Shown: positions 1 to 6,513 of the stretch, piece by piece
Numbering within the stretch: position 1 is the first letter of the stretch
Layout: the number at the start of each line of letters is the position of its first letter
NCBI GenBank assembly: GCA_023391395.1
Contig: JAEWBA010000125.1
Location: forward strand, 1-7,048
DNA from: Pseudomonadota bacterium
GTDB lineage: Bacteria > Pseudomonadota > Gammaproteobacteria > Burkholderiales > Burkholderiaceae_D
Direction: 5' to 3'
DNA: 7,048 nt
Translations under genes and position numbers: made by a program
The notes under the pieces: generated by a model
Told to the model about the DNA's origin: nothing
The model's input: only the letters and a program-made list of their open reading frames with translations
Database searches by the model: none

Positions 1-482
1 ACGTGATGCTGATCGACCTAGCACGCAACGATATCGGCCGCATCGCCGAAACCGGCAGCGTGCGCGTCACCGACAAGATGGTCATCGAGAAATACTCTCA
101 CGTGCAGCACATCGTCTCCAACGTGGAGGGCACGCTCAAGCCGGAGCTCTCGAACCTTGATGTACTCAAGGCCACCTTCCCTGCCGGCACGCTTTCCGGA
201 GCGCCGAAGGTGCGCGCCATGGAATTGATCGATGAACTGGAGCCGGTCAAGCGCGGCATTTACGGCGGAGCCTGCGGTTATCTGTCCTTTGGCGGCGAGA
301 TGGACCTCGCAATCGCCATCCGCACCGGCGTCATCAAGGACGGCATGCTGTATGCACAGGCGGCCGCCGGCGTGGTGGCGGATTCGGTGCCGGAAATGGA
401 ATGGCAGGAAACCGAGAACAAGGCGCGCGCCGTGCTGAGAGCCGCCGAGCAGGTGCAAGACGGCCTGGATGGAGAATTCTGA
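1..482 (+). CDS. trpE: Anthranilate synthase component I, C-terminal part (5' end outside window)
   Basis: TrpE binds chorismate and, with ammonia supplied by TrpG, makes anthranilate, the first committed step of tryptophan synthesis, in the cytoplasm. About 159 residues are visible, roughly the last third of a family that is usually near 500 residues. The reading frame is open from base 3 to the TGA at 480-482. Hallmarks of the chorismate-binding domain are clear: LARNDIGR near the start, then [52 protein letters not shown] and finally [20 protein letters not shown] more distant member such as PabB or a salicylate synthase is unlikely because trpG, trpD and trpC follow directly. The stop overlaps the trpG start by one base (TGATG), which suggests translational coupling and a 1:1 supply of the two subunits. 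The promoter and any attenuator or N-terminal feedback site lie upstream of the window. Confidence 0.97.
   Translation, partial: VMLIDLARNDIGRIAETGSVRVTDKMVIEKYSHVQHIVSNVEGTLKPELSNLDVLKATFPAGTLSGAPKVRAMELIDELEPVKRGIYGGACGYLSFGGEMDLAIAIRTGVIKDGMLYAQAAAGVVADSVPEMEWQETENKARAVLRAAEQVQDGLDGEF
471..474 (+). promoter_or_regulatory. Ribosome binding site that sets the trpG start
   Basis: GGAG lies inside the last codons of trpE, 7 nt before the ATG at 482. It favours that ATG over the in-frame ATG at 401, deep inside trpE, and over the ATG at 491. Confidence 0.7.
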
Positions 483-1045
483 TGCTGCTAATGATCGACA
501 ATTACGACTCCTTCACCTACAACCTGGTGCAGTATTTCGGCGAGCTGGGTGAAGACGTGCGTACCTTCCGCAACGATGAAATCACGCTGGACGAGATCGC
601 CGCAATGAGGCCGGACCGCATCTGCATCTCGCCCGGACCTTGCACGCCCCACGAAGCCGGCGTTTCGGTGCCGCTCCTGCAGCGCTTCGCGGGGGAACTT
701 CCGATACTAGGTGTCTGCCTGGGGCACCAGAGCATAGGGGCGGCCTTCGGCGGCAAGGTGGTGCGCGCCAAGCAGGTCATGCATGGCAAGACCTCCTCCA
801 TCGCCCATACCGGCGTCGGCGTGTTCAAGGATTTACCGAGCCCCTATACCGTCATCCGTTACCACTCGCTGGCAATCGAGCGTGACTCACTGCCGGATTG
901 CCTGGAAGTGACTGCCTGGACCGAGGACGGCGAAATCATGGGCGTGCGCCACAAGGAATTCGATATCCAGGGCGTACAGTTCCACCCCGAGTCCATCCTG
1001 TCGGAGCATGGCCACGCCTTGCTGAAGAATTTCCTGAATAGCTGA
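482..1045 (+). CDS. trpG: Anthranilate synthase component II (glutamine amidotransferase)
   Basis: TrpG hydrolyses glutamine and channels ammonia to TrpE. From the ATG at 482 the protein has 187 residues, normal for the family. It begins with the typical [16 protein letters not shown] segment. The class I amidotransferase signatures are present: the oxyanion-loop region ISPGPCTP at about 49-56, the nucleophile Cys79 in [10 protein letters not shown], and the catalytic His168 and Glu170 in VQFHPES. An in-frame ATG at 401 would add 27 residues encoded inside trpE that do not resemble the family, so I reject it. The ATG at 491 would also give a plausible protein, but its ribosome site spacing is worse. 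In many bacteria this subunit also serves 4-amino-4-deoxychorismate synthase (the PabA role). Whether that holds here depends on whether a separate pabA exists elsewhere in the genome. Confidence 0.97.
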   Translation: MLLMIDNYDSFTYNLVQYFGELGEDVRTFRNDEITLDEIAAMRPDRICISPGPCTPHEAGVSVPLLQRFAGELPILGVCLGHQSIGAAFGGKVVRAKQVMHGKTSSIAHTGVGVFKDLPSPYTVIRYHSLAIERDSLPDCLEVTAWTEDGEIMGVRHKEFDIQGVQFHPESILSEHGHALLKNFLNS

Positions 1046-1097
1046 TGTCCCTGGCCTTCTTTTGAGATCGAAGGCCCAAAAGACCAAAGGAATCGCC
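1046..1097 (+). repeat. trpG-trpD spacer with two overlapping inverted repeats
   Basis: The 52-nt spacer holds a perfect 7-bp stem, GGCCTTC (1053-1059) with GAAGGCC (1070-1076), around a 10-nt loop. A second perfect pairing, CTTTTG (1059-1064) with CAAAAG (1077-1082), shares C1059 with the first. Its left arm lies in the first stem's loop and its right arm directly follows that stem. There is no T-run after either pairing, so this is not a standard intrinsic terminator. The structures end only 4-10 nt before the trpD ribosome site. Any effect on translation, RNA processing or stability is inference. Confidence 0.5.
1086..1091 (+). promoter_or_regulatory. Ribosome binding site that sets the trpD start
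   Basis: AAAGGA sits 6 nt before the ATG at 1098, a good match in sequence and spacing. It favours that ATG over an in-frame TTG at 1062, which has no comparable site and would add 12 non-conserved residues. Confidence 0.75.
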
Positions 1098-2132
1098 ATG
1101 TCGATCACCCCGCAAGAAGCCCTGCTGCGCTGCATTGAGCACCGCGAGATTTTCCACGACGAGATGCTGACCCTGTTCCGCAAGATCATGGGTGGCGAAA
1201 TGTCGCCGGTGATGATCGCTGCGCTCACCATGGGCTTGCGCGTCAAGAAGGAAACCATCGGCGAAATTGCCGCCGCCGCGCAAGTGATGCGGGAATTCGC
1301 CACCAAGGTCGAACTGCCGAACACCGACAACTTGCTCGATATCGTCGGCACCGGCGGCGACGGCGCCAACACCTTCAACATCTCGACCGCGTCGATGTTC
1401 GTGATCGCCTCGGGCGGCGTGCGCGTGGCCAAGCATGGCGGACGCAGCGTGTCTTCCTCTTCCGGCAGCGCCGACGCCTTGGAAGCCCTGGGTGCCAAGA
1501 TCGACCTGAAACCGGAACTGGTGGCGCAATCGGTGGAGCGTACCGGCATCGGCTTCATGTTCGCCCCCAATCATCACGCCGCCATGAAGCATGCGGCACC
1601 GGTGCGCAAGGAACTGGGCGTGCGCACCATCTTCAACATCCTAGGACCGCTCACCAACCCGGCCGGCGCGCCCAACATCCTGATGGGCGTGTTTCATCCT
1701 GATCTGGTCGGCATCCAGGTACGCGTGCTGCAGCGCCTGGGCGCCAAGCACGCACTGGTAGTGTGGGGCCGCGACGGTATGGACGAAGTGTCGCTGGGCG
1801 CCGCCACCATGGTGGGCGAGCTGGTCAATGGCGAAATCCGCGAATACGAAATCCATCCCGAAGACTTCGGCCTGCAAATGGTGGCCAGCCGCAACCTGAA
1901 AGTGGCGGGCGCGCAGGAATCGACGCAAAAAATCCGCGAAGCCCTGGACAACACAGCGGGCCCCGTGCGCGACATCGTCGTCCTGAATGCCGGCACCGGC
2001 CTGTACGCGGGCGGTGCCGTCGGCTCCATCGGCGAAGGCCTCGAAAAAGCGCGCGAATTGATCGCTTCCGGCGCGGCTCGCGCCAAGCTGGAGCAATTCG
2101 TGCAAGTAACCCAAGAACTCGGCCGCACCTGA
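1098..2132 (+). CDS. trpD: Anthranilate phosphoribosyltransferase
   Basis: TrpD transfers the phosphoribosyl group of PRPP to anthranilate, giving N-(5'-phosphoribosyl)anthranilate. The 344-residue length is typical of the stand-alone enzyme; there is no fused amidotransferase domain, consistent with trpG being a separate gene. The N-terminal helical part (about 1-75) is followed by the PRPP-binding glycine-rich loop GTGGDG at 84-89, NTFNIST at 91-97, KHGGR at 112-116 and the GSAD segment at 123-126. The metal-binding acidic pair is D229-E230 in [22 protein letters not shown] at about 180-190 is another family signature. The ATG at 1098 has a strong ribosome site. The gap to trpC is only 7 nt, so the two are surely on one transcript. 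Nothing about the sequence looks damaged or foreign. Confidence 0.98.
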   Translation: MSITPQEALLRCIEHREIFHDEMLTLFRKIMGGEMSPVMIAALTMGLRVKKETIGEIAAAAQVMREFATKVELPNTDNLLDIVGTGGDGANTFNISTASMFVIASGGVRVAKHGGRSVSSSSGSADALEALGAKIDLKPELVAQSVERTGIGFMFAPNHHAAMKHAAPVRKELGVRTIFNILGPLTNPAGAPNILMGVFHPDLVGIQVRVLQRLGAKHALVVWGRDGMDEVSLGAATMVGELVNGEIREYEIHPEDFGLQMVASRNLKVAGAQESTQKIREALDNTAGPVRDIVVLNAGTGLYAGGAVGSIGEGLEKARELIASGAARAKLEQFVQVTQELGRT

Positions 2133-2139
2133 ATCCATC

Positions 2140-2940
2140 ATGTCCGACATCCTGAACAAGATACTGGCCGTCAAGGCCGACGAAGTGGCCACCGCGAAAA
2201 AACGCCAGGACCTCGCCAGCCTGCGCCGCGAAGTGGAAAGCAATCGTGAATTGCGCGCCGGCCTGCGCGACTTCGAAGCGGCCTTGCGGGCCAAGGTCGA
2301 GGCGGGTCAGGCGGCGGTGATCGCCGAGGTGAAAAAGGCCTCGCCCTCCAAGGGCGTGCTGCGCCCCGATTTCCAGCCGGCCCAGATTGCCCAGAGTTAC
2401 GCTGTCAACGGTGCGGCCTGCCTGTCGGTGCTGACCGACGTGCAATTCTTCCAGGGCGCCCCGGAATATCTGCAACAAGCCCGCGCAGCCTGCCCGCTGC
2501 CCGCGCTGCGCAAGGATTTCATGGTGGATCTGTACCAGGTCTACGAGGCGCGCAGCTGGGGCGCGGACTGCATCCTCCTGATCGTGGCGGCGCTCGACCA
2601 TGGCTTGATGGCGGAATTGGAAGCCTGCGCACACGAGCTGGGAATGAGCGTGCTGGTCGAAGTGCACGACGGCGCGGAACTGGATGCGGCGCTGAAGCTG
2701 AAGACCCCACTCTTGGGCATCAACAACCGCAACCTGCGCACTTTCGAGACTTCATTGCAGAACACCATCGATCTGCTGCCGCGCATTCCGCAGGATAAGC
2801 TGGTGGTGACCGAATCCGGCATTGCCACCGGGGAGGATGTGAAGCGCATGCGCGACGCCGATGTCCACGCCTTCCTGGTCGGCGAAGCCTTCATGCGCGC
2901 GCCCGAGCCGGGCGTGGAATTGAAGAAACTGTTCTTCTGA
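2140..2940 (+). CDS. trpC: Indole-3-glycerol phosphate synthase
   Basis: TrpC closes the indole ring, converting 1-(2-carboxyphenylamino)-1-deoxyribulose 5-phosphate to indole-3-glycerol phosphate with loss of CO2. The 266 residues form a single TIM-barrel enzyme; it is not fused to TrpF as in enteric bacteria, so phosphoribosylanthranilate isomerase must be encoded elsewhere. By family comparison the active-site residues are Glu63 and Lys65 ([12 protein letters not shown]), Lys125 (LRKDF), Glu174 (LVEVHD), Asn195 and Arg197 (GINNRNL), and Glu225 and Ser226 (VTESGI). FLVGEAFM at 245-252 is the late phosphate-binding region. The ATG at 2140 has no clear ribosome site, but it lies 7 nt after the trpD stop, so translation may rely on ribosomes finishing trpD. 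It is the last + strand gene visible; the next gene runs in the opposite direction. Confidence 0.98.
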   Translation: MSDILNKILAVKADEVATAKKRQDLASLRREVESNRELRAGLRDFEAALRAKVEAGQAAVIAEVKKASPSKGVLRPDFQPAQIAQSYAVNGAACLSVLTDVQFFQGAPEYLQQARAACPLPALRKDFMVDLYQVYEARSWGADCILLIVAALDHGLMAELEACAHELGMSVLVEVHDGAELDAALKLKTPLLGINNRNLRTFETSLQNTIDLLPRIPQDKLVVTESGIATGEDVKRMRDADVHAFLVGEAFMRAPEPGVELKKLFF

Positions 2941-2963
2941 CGCCGCCGGCCCTAAGAGCGGCG
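2922..2963. repeat. Two adjacent inverted repeats at the trpC convergent end
   Basis: GAAGAA (2922-2927) pairs with TTCTTC (2932-2937) across a 4-nt loop, inside the last codons of trpC. CGCCGC (2941-2946) pairs with GCGGCG (2958-2963) and spans the 11-nt gap between the two convergent genes, reaching into the other gene's last codons. Neither is followed by a T-run on either strand. They could contribute to ending or stabilising both transcripts, but the evidence is weak and short GC-rich pairings are common by chance here. Confidence 0.25.
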
Positions 2964-3428
2964 CTGCGCCAGCGTGCGCGCCGCCATGCCGAGGGCCAGC
3001 ATGCCATAGATGGCGGCCAGCGCCTTGCCTGAGAGGCGCTTTTCATATCCGGGCGTAAAACGCTCCGGCACCAGGTAGTAATCCGTCACATAGGCGCCTG
3101 CCGTCACTACCGCCGCGCCCAGGACCGGCCTCATCAATGAGCTGCGGCGATCTTCCGCCCGCGGTGCAAACAGTTTCTCGTAAATCGCTGCCCAAAAGGT
3201 CGCGGCACCATAGTTGAGCAGGATGCCGGTAAGCGTGTATTTCAGCGAGGGCCGGTCTTGCATGGCCGCAATGTCGCCCCAGAGCATGTGGCTGGTGGCA
3301 TTCAGTGGCGCGGCGTAGGAGGCGGTCTCGCGACGTCCCGCCAGAGCGGCAGTAGCGGCGGTAGTCAGGCCGGACAAAGCCCCTGACACGAGGGTGCGAC
3401 CGAGGTAGTTGCTGAGTTGCGGGTTCAT
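2952..3428 (-). CDS. Uncharacterised small integral membrane protein
   Basis: I do not recognise a named function. The protein has 158 residues. It starts at an ATG (3426-3428) preceded at 5 nt by a good AGGAG site (3434-3438). Hydrophobic stretches at about 11-30, 64-84, 100-117 and 134-152 suggest a small inner-membrane protein with three or four spanning segments. Notable motifs are PLNATSHMLWGD (41-52) and NYGAATFWAAIYEKLF (72-87), where the His, Trp and Tyr/Glu positions look like conserved family features. I believe similar hypothetical proteins occur in other proteobacteria, but I cannot name the family with certainty. The C-terminus is basic (AQRRS). The gene is last in the leftward series, 162 nt from the peptidase gene, which carries a possible terminator, so it may have its own promoter. 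Its stop is 11 nt from the trpC stop. It shows no evident link to tryptophan synthesis. Confidence 0.85.
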   Translation of the reverse strand: MNPQLSNYLGRTLVSGALSGLTTAATAALAGRRETASYAAPLNATSHMLWGDIAAMQDRPSLKYTLTGILLNYGAATFWAAIYEKLFAPRAEDRRSSLMRPVLGAAVVTAGAYVTDYYLVPERFTPGYEKRLSGKALAAIYGMLALGMAARTLAQRRS

Positions 3429-3481
3429 GTGCGCTCCTGTTCTTCGTTTTCAGGGATGCCAAATCGGCGTTGCCTGGTACG

Positions 3482-3531
3482 GTAAAAAGGAAAAAGCCAG
3501 GTAGCCGCTACAGCGTGCGCGGTCTTTTTAC
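3482..3531. repeat. AT-rich 8-bp inverted repeat upstream of the membrane protein gene
   Basis: GTAAAAAG (3482-3489) and CTTTTTAC (3524-3531) are perfect inverted copies separated by 34 nt. A smaller pairing, GTAGC (3501-3505) with GCTAC (3507-3511), sits between them. The element lies 54-103 nt before the ATG at 3428. It could be a regulator site, part of a 5' leader fold or a decayed terminator. I cannot tell these apart, and chance is possible. Confidence 0.4.
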
Positions 3532-3548
3532 TACCGGCGCATCGCATT

Positions 3549-3579
3549 GGAAGAACAGGGTGGCAACTTGCGTGCCACC
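3549..3579 (-). terminator. Possible intrinsic terminator of the M61 peptidase gene
   Basis: Read on the - strand, 11 nt after the peptidase stop codon, GGTGGCA (3579-3573) and TGCCACC (3565-3559) form a perfect 7-bp stem with a 7-nt loop. A moderately T-rich stretch, CTGTTCTTCC, follows at 3558-3549. Position and stem fit a Rho-independent terminator. The interrupted T-run makes it a weaker example. Confidence 0.5.
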
Positions 3580-3590
3580 GCAGAGAATTT

Positions 3591-5381
3591 TCAGGAGCGC
3601 AAACCCAGCCAGTCGCGTCGCATGCGAGCCGCGCCCGTCGGCTTGTCCTGCACCTCGAAGGAAAGCCGCGGCGCATCGTCCGGCATCAACTGCGTGCTGA
3701 AGACCATCAGTTCGTCGCGCCGGAACGCATGCAGCACCACCGTATCGCCGCTGCGGTAGCGCGAGAGCAGCTTGTCGAGATTGCCGGCGGTGACGCGCAG
3801 GCCGTCGAGCGCAATCAGCACGTCGCCAGCGGAGATGCCGGCGCGATGCCCGGCAAATCCCTCGTACACGCTTGCGATCTTGCAATCGCCGCCATTGCCC
3901 GAGGTACGGATGCCGAGTGTCGCCTTCGCTTCCTTGCGACCGTCGGACTGGAGCACACCGAACGGGGCCAGCAGCTTGTCCAGCGGCAGGTCCTCGGTGC
4001 CATGGATGTAGCGGTCGAAGAAGCGCTTGAGTTTGAGACCGGTGACTGCCTCGAACAGGGTCCGCGCCTCATCCTCGCCCAAACCCTGGCCTTGCGCAGC
4101 AAAGTCGCGGCCATAGCGCTGCCACAGCGCGCGCATTACATCGTCCAGGGATTTCCTGCCCTTGGTTTCCACGCGGATGGTGAGGTCGAGCGCAAGACCG
4201 ACCAAGGAACCCTTCGCATAATAGCTGACGATGGCATTGGGTGCGTTCTCGTCCTGCCGGTAGTACTTGGTCCAGGCATCGAAGCTGGATTCGGCCACGC
4301 TTTGCTTGGTGCGGCCACTGCCGCGCAGGACGCTGTTTGCGGTTTTGGCGATGGCGGCGAAATACTGTTTTTCGTCCATCAAGCCGCTGCGCACCAGCAT
4401 CAAGTCATCGTAGTAGCTGGTAAAGCCCTCGAACAGCCAAAGCAGGGAGGTATAGCTTTCGCTCTGCAAGTCATAGGGGGCGAATGCCGCCGGCTTGATG
4501 CGCTTGACGTTCCAGGTGTGGAAGTACTCGTGGCTGCACAGGCCTAGATAGCCGCGGTAAGCCTCGCCCGCATCTTTCTGTCCCTTCACGGGCAAGTCGG
4601 CACGTGAACAGATCAATGCCGTCGACGCGCGATGCTCCAGGCCGCCGTAGCCATCGCCCACCGCGAGCGTCATGAATACGTAGCGGTCCATCGGTGCCCG
4701 TTTGCTCTTCGGCTCGAACAAGGCAATCTGCGCTTCACAGATTTTTTTCAGGTCCCCGCATAGACGCGCCATGTCGAGGTTCGGCACGCGGCCGGTGATC
4801 ACCACATCGTGGGGCACGCCATGCGCCTTGAAGGTGCCAAGCTCGAATTGCCCCATTTCGACCGGGTGGTCGATCAACTCATCGTAGTCGGCGGCGACAT
4901 AGGTGCCGAAACCATAGCGCTTCGCCTTCAGCTCGGGCAGAGCAGTCGCCACCCGCCACGCCTTGTATTCCGGCCCCTCCGGACGGACTATGTCGACGAC
5001 GTGCGCTTGATGCTCCTGGCCATGCACGCACAGGAAGACACTGGTGCCGTTGAAGAAGCCGTGGGTCTGGTCGAGATGCGCCGCCCGTACCGATAGATCC
5101 CAGGCATAGACTTCGTATTCCAGAATCAGCGGCCCTTCGCAGGGCGCGGCTTGCCAGGTGTGCTTGTCGAGCTTTTCGAGCGCCACTTTCCTGCCGCCAG
5201 CATGCGCTTGGATGCGCACGATATTGCGCGCGAATTCGCGGATCATGTAGCTGCCCGGAATCCAGGCCGGCAGCGAAAAGCGCTGCCCGTCGGGTGCTGG
5301 CGAGCGCACCGTCAAGGTGACGGCGAAAAGATGTGCAGCTGGGTCCTTGGGGAAAATCGTGTAGTGAATGGCGTTCTTCAA
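3591..5381 (-). CDS. M61-family (glycyl aminopeptidase-like) metallopeptidase with PDZ-like C-terminus
   Basis: This is a predicted zinc peptidase of 596 residues, a normal length for bacterial M61 proteins; the characterised relative is a Sphingomonas glycyl aminopeptidase. Residues about 1-170 form the M61 N-terminal beta domain, starting with the expected IHYTIFPKDPAAHLFAV pattern and containing LPAWIPGSYMIREFARN. The catalytic domain has GYGGLEH at 244-250, the HEYFH zinc motif at 284-288 followed by TWNVKRIKP, and the likely third zinc ligand Glu318 in LLWLFEGFTSYY. A PDZ-like region follows at about 485-565 (FAGHRAGISAGDVLIALDG). There is no signal peptide, so it is probably cytosolic. 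The start is a TTG at 5379-5381, the first in-frame start; the next ATG is codon 46 and would remove conserved sequence. The gene lies 53 nt after the nucleotidyltransferase stop and may be read through from it. Its natural substrate cannot be deduced here. Confidence 0.93.
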   Translation of the reverse strand: MKNAIHYTIFPKDPAAHLFAVTLTVRSPAPDGQRFSLPAWIPGSYMIREFARNIVRIQAHAGGRKVALEKLDKHTWQAAPCEGPLILEYEVYAWDLSVRAAHLDQTHGFFNGTSVFLCVHGQEHQAHVVDIVRPEGPEYKAWRVATALPELKAKRYGFGTYVAADYDELIDHPVEMGQFELGTFKAHGVPHDVVITGRVPNLDMARLCGDLKKICEAQIALFEPKSKRAPMDRYVFMTLAVGDGYGGLEHRASTALICSRADLPVKGQKDAGEAYRGYLGLCSHEYFHTWNVKRIKPAAFAPYDLQSESYTSLLWLFEGFTSYYDDLMLVRSGLMDEKQYFAAIAKTANSVLRGSGRTKQSVAESSFDAWTKYYRQDENAPNAIVSYYAKGSLVGLALDLTIRVETKGRKSLDDVMRALWQRYGRDFAAQGQGLGEDEARTLFEAVTGLKLKRFFDRYIHGTEDLPLDKLLAPFGVLQSDGRKEAKATLGIRTSGNGGDCKIASVYEGFAGHRAGISAGDVLIALDGLRVTAGNLDKLLSRYRSGDTVVLHAFRRDELMVFSTQLMPDDAPRLSFEVQDKPTGAARMRRDWLGLRS

Positions 5382-5386
5382 TTCAA

Positions 5387-5391
5387 CCTCT
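5387..5391 (-). promoter_or_regulatory. Ribosome binding site supporting a TTG start
   Basis: AGAGG on the - strand ends 5 nt before the TTG at 5381-5379. Together with the match of the predicted N-terminus to M61 proteins, it supports TTG as the real start codon. Confidence 0.65.
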
Positions 5392-5434
5392 GTTCGTATC
5401 GCATCTATGCTTGGGCAGGAAGCTAGGGCGGCTG

Positions 5435-6007
5435 CTATTGCAGGTCAGCTGGGGTATCGATATCCGCAAAAATGCCGGGATCGTCCACCGCCAACTCGGT
5501 GACCGGGAATTCCTGCAGCAAGGCGCGCGCGCCCTGATCACCCGTCAACTGCAGCAAGCGCGGCAAATGCCGCCGCCCGAATGCCACGGGATTGCCGCGA
5601 CGTCCATCTTGAACAGGCACGGCGATGTCGGCCTCTGCCGCAATGGCGCCACACAATACGGCGATGGTGGCAGACTGCACATAGGGCATGTCGCCCAGCG
5701 CGATGATCCATCCCTGAGCCTGCGCACTGAGTCTCAAGGCGTGCACCAGCGAGGCAGCCATCCCATCGTCCGCATGCGGGCAGACCGTTACCACGCAACC
5801 CAAGGCATTCAATGCGGACGCCAGTTCGGGGGCCTCGGGCCGTACGACGGCGATGGCCGTCGGGATGGCGTCGAGCAAATTCCGCGCCGCCCTGGCGACG
5901 ACCGGCTCTCCGCTTGCCAATGGCTGCAGCAGCTTATTGTGTACGCCGGCCGGATCGAAGCGCACGCCCTTGCCGGCAGCCAGCAGGATGCCAACTATCC
6001 CGCTCAT
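5435..6007 (-). CDS. MocA/MobA-like molybdenum cofactor nucleotidyltransferase
   Basis: This 190-residue protein belongs to the NTP-transferase family that attaches CMP or GMP to molybdopterin. The features favour the MocA (cytidylyltransferase) side: ILLAAGKGVRF at 7-17 with Lys25 in NKLL for nucleotide binding, GMAASL at 82-87, the metal-binding GDMP at 105-108, GRRGNPVAF at 135-143, GDQGAR at 156-161 and DIDTPAD at 182-188. The cytosine dinucleotide form of the cofactor serves xanthine dehydrogenase-family enzymes, and the gene just upstream encodes a [2Fe-2S] subunit of that family, 23 nt away on the same strand, so the pairing is functionally sensible. I chose the ATG at 6005-6007 because MSGIVGILLAAG matches the usual family start; longer versions overlap the upstream gene in another frame. 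There is no strong ribosome site, so coupling to the upstream gene is plausible. MobA or another small-molecule nucleotidyltransferase remains possible. Confidence 0.88.
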   Translation of the reverse strand: MSGIVGILLAAGKGVRFDPAGVHNKLLQPLASGEPVVARAARNLLDAIPTAIAVVRPEAPELASALNALGCVVTVCPHADDGMAASLVHALRLSAQAQGWIIALGDMPYVQSATIAVLCGAIAAEADIAVPVQDGRRGNPVAFGRRHLPRLLQLTGDQGARALLQEFPVTELAVDDPGIFADIDTPADLQ

Positions 6008-6017
6008 CTCATGAGAT
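6006..6017. repeat. 12-bp perfect palindrome over the nucleotidyltransferase start
   Basis: ATCTCATGAGAT reads the same on both strands. It covers two bases of the start codon and the 10 bases before it, where a ribosome site would normally be. It could be an operator or form a small fold, but one or two 12-bp palindromes are expected by chance in a window this long. Confidence 0.3.
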
Positions 6018-6030
6018 CGCGGCAGCACCT

Positions 6031-6498
6031 TCAAGCCAGGGACTTGGCCGCATCCTTGATGGCGGCACGGATGCGCTGATAGGTGCCGCAACGGCAGATA
6101 TTGCCGCTCATCGCGGCATCGATGTCGGCATCCGACGGCGCCTGGTTCGAGCGCAACAAGGCGGTGGCGCTCATCACCTGCCCGCTTTGGCAATACCCGC
6201 ATTGCGGTACATCGTGCCTGATCCAAGCTTGCTGCACGGCCTTGCCGACCGGGTCGGATGCCATCGCTTCGATCGTTGTAAGGCGTGCTCCGGCGGCAGA
6301 GGAGAGCGGCGTAACGCAGGCACGCACCGGCTTGCCGTCCAGATGGATGGTACAGGCGCCGCACAGGGCAGCGCCGCAGCCGAACTTGGTGCCGGTCATA
6401 CCGAGGGTATCGCGCAAAACCCAGAGGACGGGCGTGTCCGGCTCGGCTTCGACGCTGGTCTCGTGGCCGTTGATGACGATGCTCACGCGTGCCGACAT
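6031..6498 (-). CDS. [2Fe-2S] small subunit of a xanthine dehydrogenase-family hydroxylase (IorA/CoxS type)
   Basis: This 155-residue protein should carry electrons from a molybdenum hydroxylase catalytic subunit to an acceptor. The N-terminal plant-type ferredoxin fold has four cluster ligands, Cys41, Cys46, Cys49 and Cys61 ([17 protein letters not shown]). The C-terminal helical domain binds a second cluster through Cys100, Cys103, Cys135 and Cys137 ([12 protein letters not shown] and GNICRCGTY). All eight cysteines are present, so the protein looks intact. Length and layout resemble the isoquinoline 1-oxidoreductase alpha subunit and other aldehyde oxidoreductase small subunits; the real substrate cannot be inferred. 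The ATG at 6496-6498 lies 15 nt after the dsbC stop, with only a weak GGACAGG-like ribosome site. A MocA-like gene follows by 23 nt. Oddly, no molybdenum-binding large subunit is adjacent on either side. No signal peptide is seen. Confidence 0.93.
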   Translation of the reverse strand: MSARVSIVINGHETSVEAEPDTPVLWVLRDTLGMTGTKFGCGAALCGACTIHLDGKPVRACVTPLSSAAGARLTTIEAMASDPVGKAVQQAWIRHDVPQCGYCQSGQVMSATALLRSNQAPSDADIDAAMSGNICRCGTYQRIRAAIKDAAKSLA

Positions 6499-6513
6499 GG
6501 GCGCCTGTCCGCC

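Larger units (their letters stand above)
3429..3590. other. 162-nt intergenic region between two leftward genes
   Basis: No credible gene fits here; small open frames that cross it are shadows running into the neighbouring genes. It holds the ribosome site of the membrane protein gene, an AT-richer patch at about 3482-3531 flanked by an 8-bp inverted repeat, and a terminator-like hairpin beside the peptidase stop codon. A promoter for the membrane protein gene would be expected here, but I could not find a convincing -35/-10 pair on the - strand. Confidence 0.6.

Noticed and set aside
401..481. Earlier ATG for trpG
   Set aside because: The 27 added residues are encoded within trpE and have no similarity to TrpG. 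A proper ribosome site precedes the ATG at 482.
1053..1076. Intrinsic terminator or trp attenuator between trpG and trpD
   Set aside because: No T-run follows the stem on either strand, and no leader peptide with tandem Trp codons is present.
1062..1097. TTG start for trpD, 12 codons earlier
   Set aside because: It has no good ribosome site and lies within the inverted repeats. The ATG at 1098 has AAAGGA at 6 nt.
887..1592. Two long - strand open frames opposite trpG and trpD
   Set aside because: They are antisense shadows: their composition is biased, they have no motifs, and they overlap each other in different frames.
3425..3885. Short - strand frames across the 162-nt gap as possible small genes
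   Set aside because: They overlap the C-terminal coding part of the peptidase in other frames, are Arg/Ala/Cys-rich and show no recognisable feature.
3729..4547. Long open frame (272 codons) on the + strand
   Set aside because: It lies fully antisense to the M61 peptidase, whose frame carries clear catalytic motifs. GC-rich codon use commonly leaves the opposite strand open, and the translated product shows no recognisable domain.
5333..6079. Open frame of 248 codons on the + strand
   Set aside because: It is antisense to the nucleotidyltransferase and its flanks, has no recognisable motif, and runs across three real genes.
6008..6364. Upstream extension of the nucleotidyltransferase frame by 119 codons
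   Set aside because: The added residues are the iron-sulfur gene read in another frame. They are rich in Arg, Cys and His and unlike the family, which starts just before the LLAAGKG motif.
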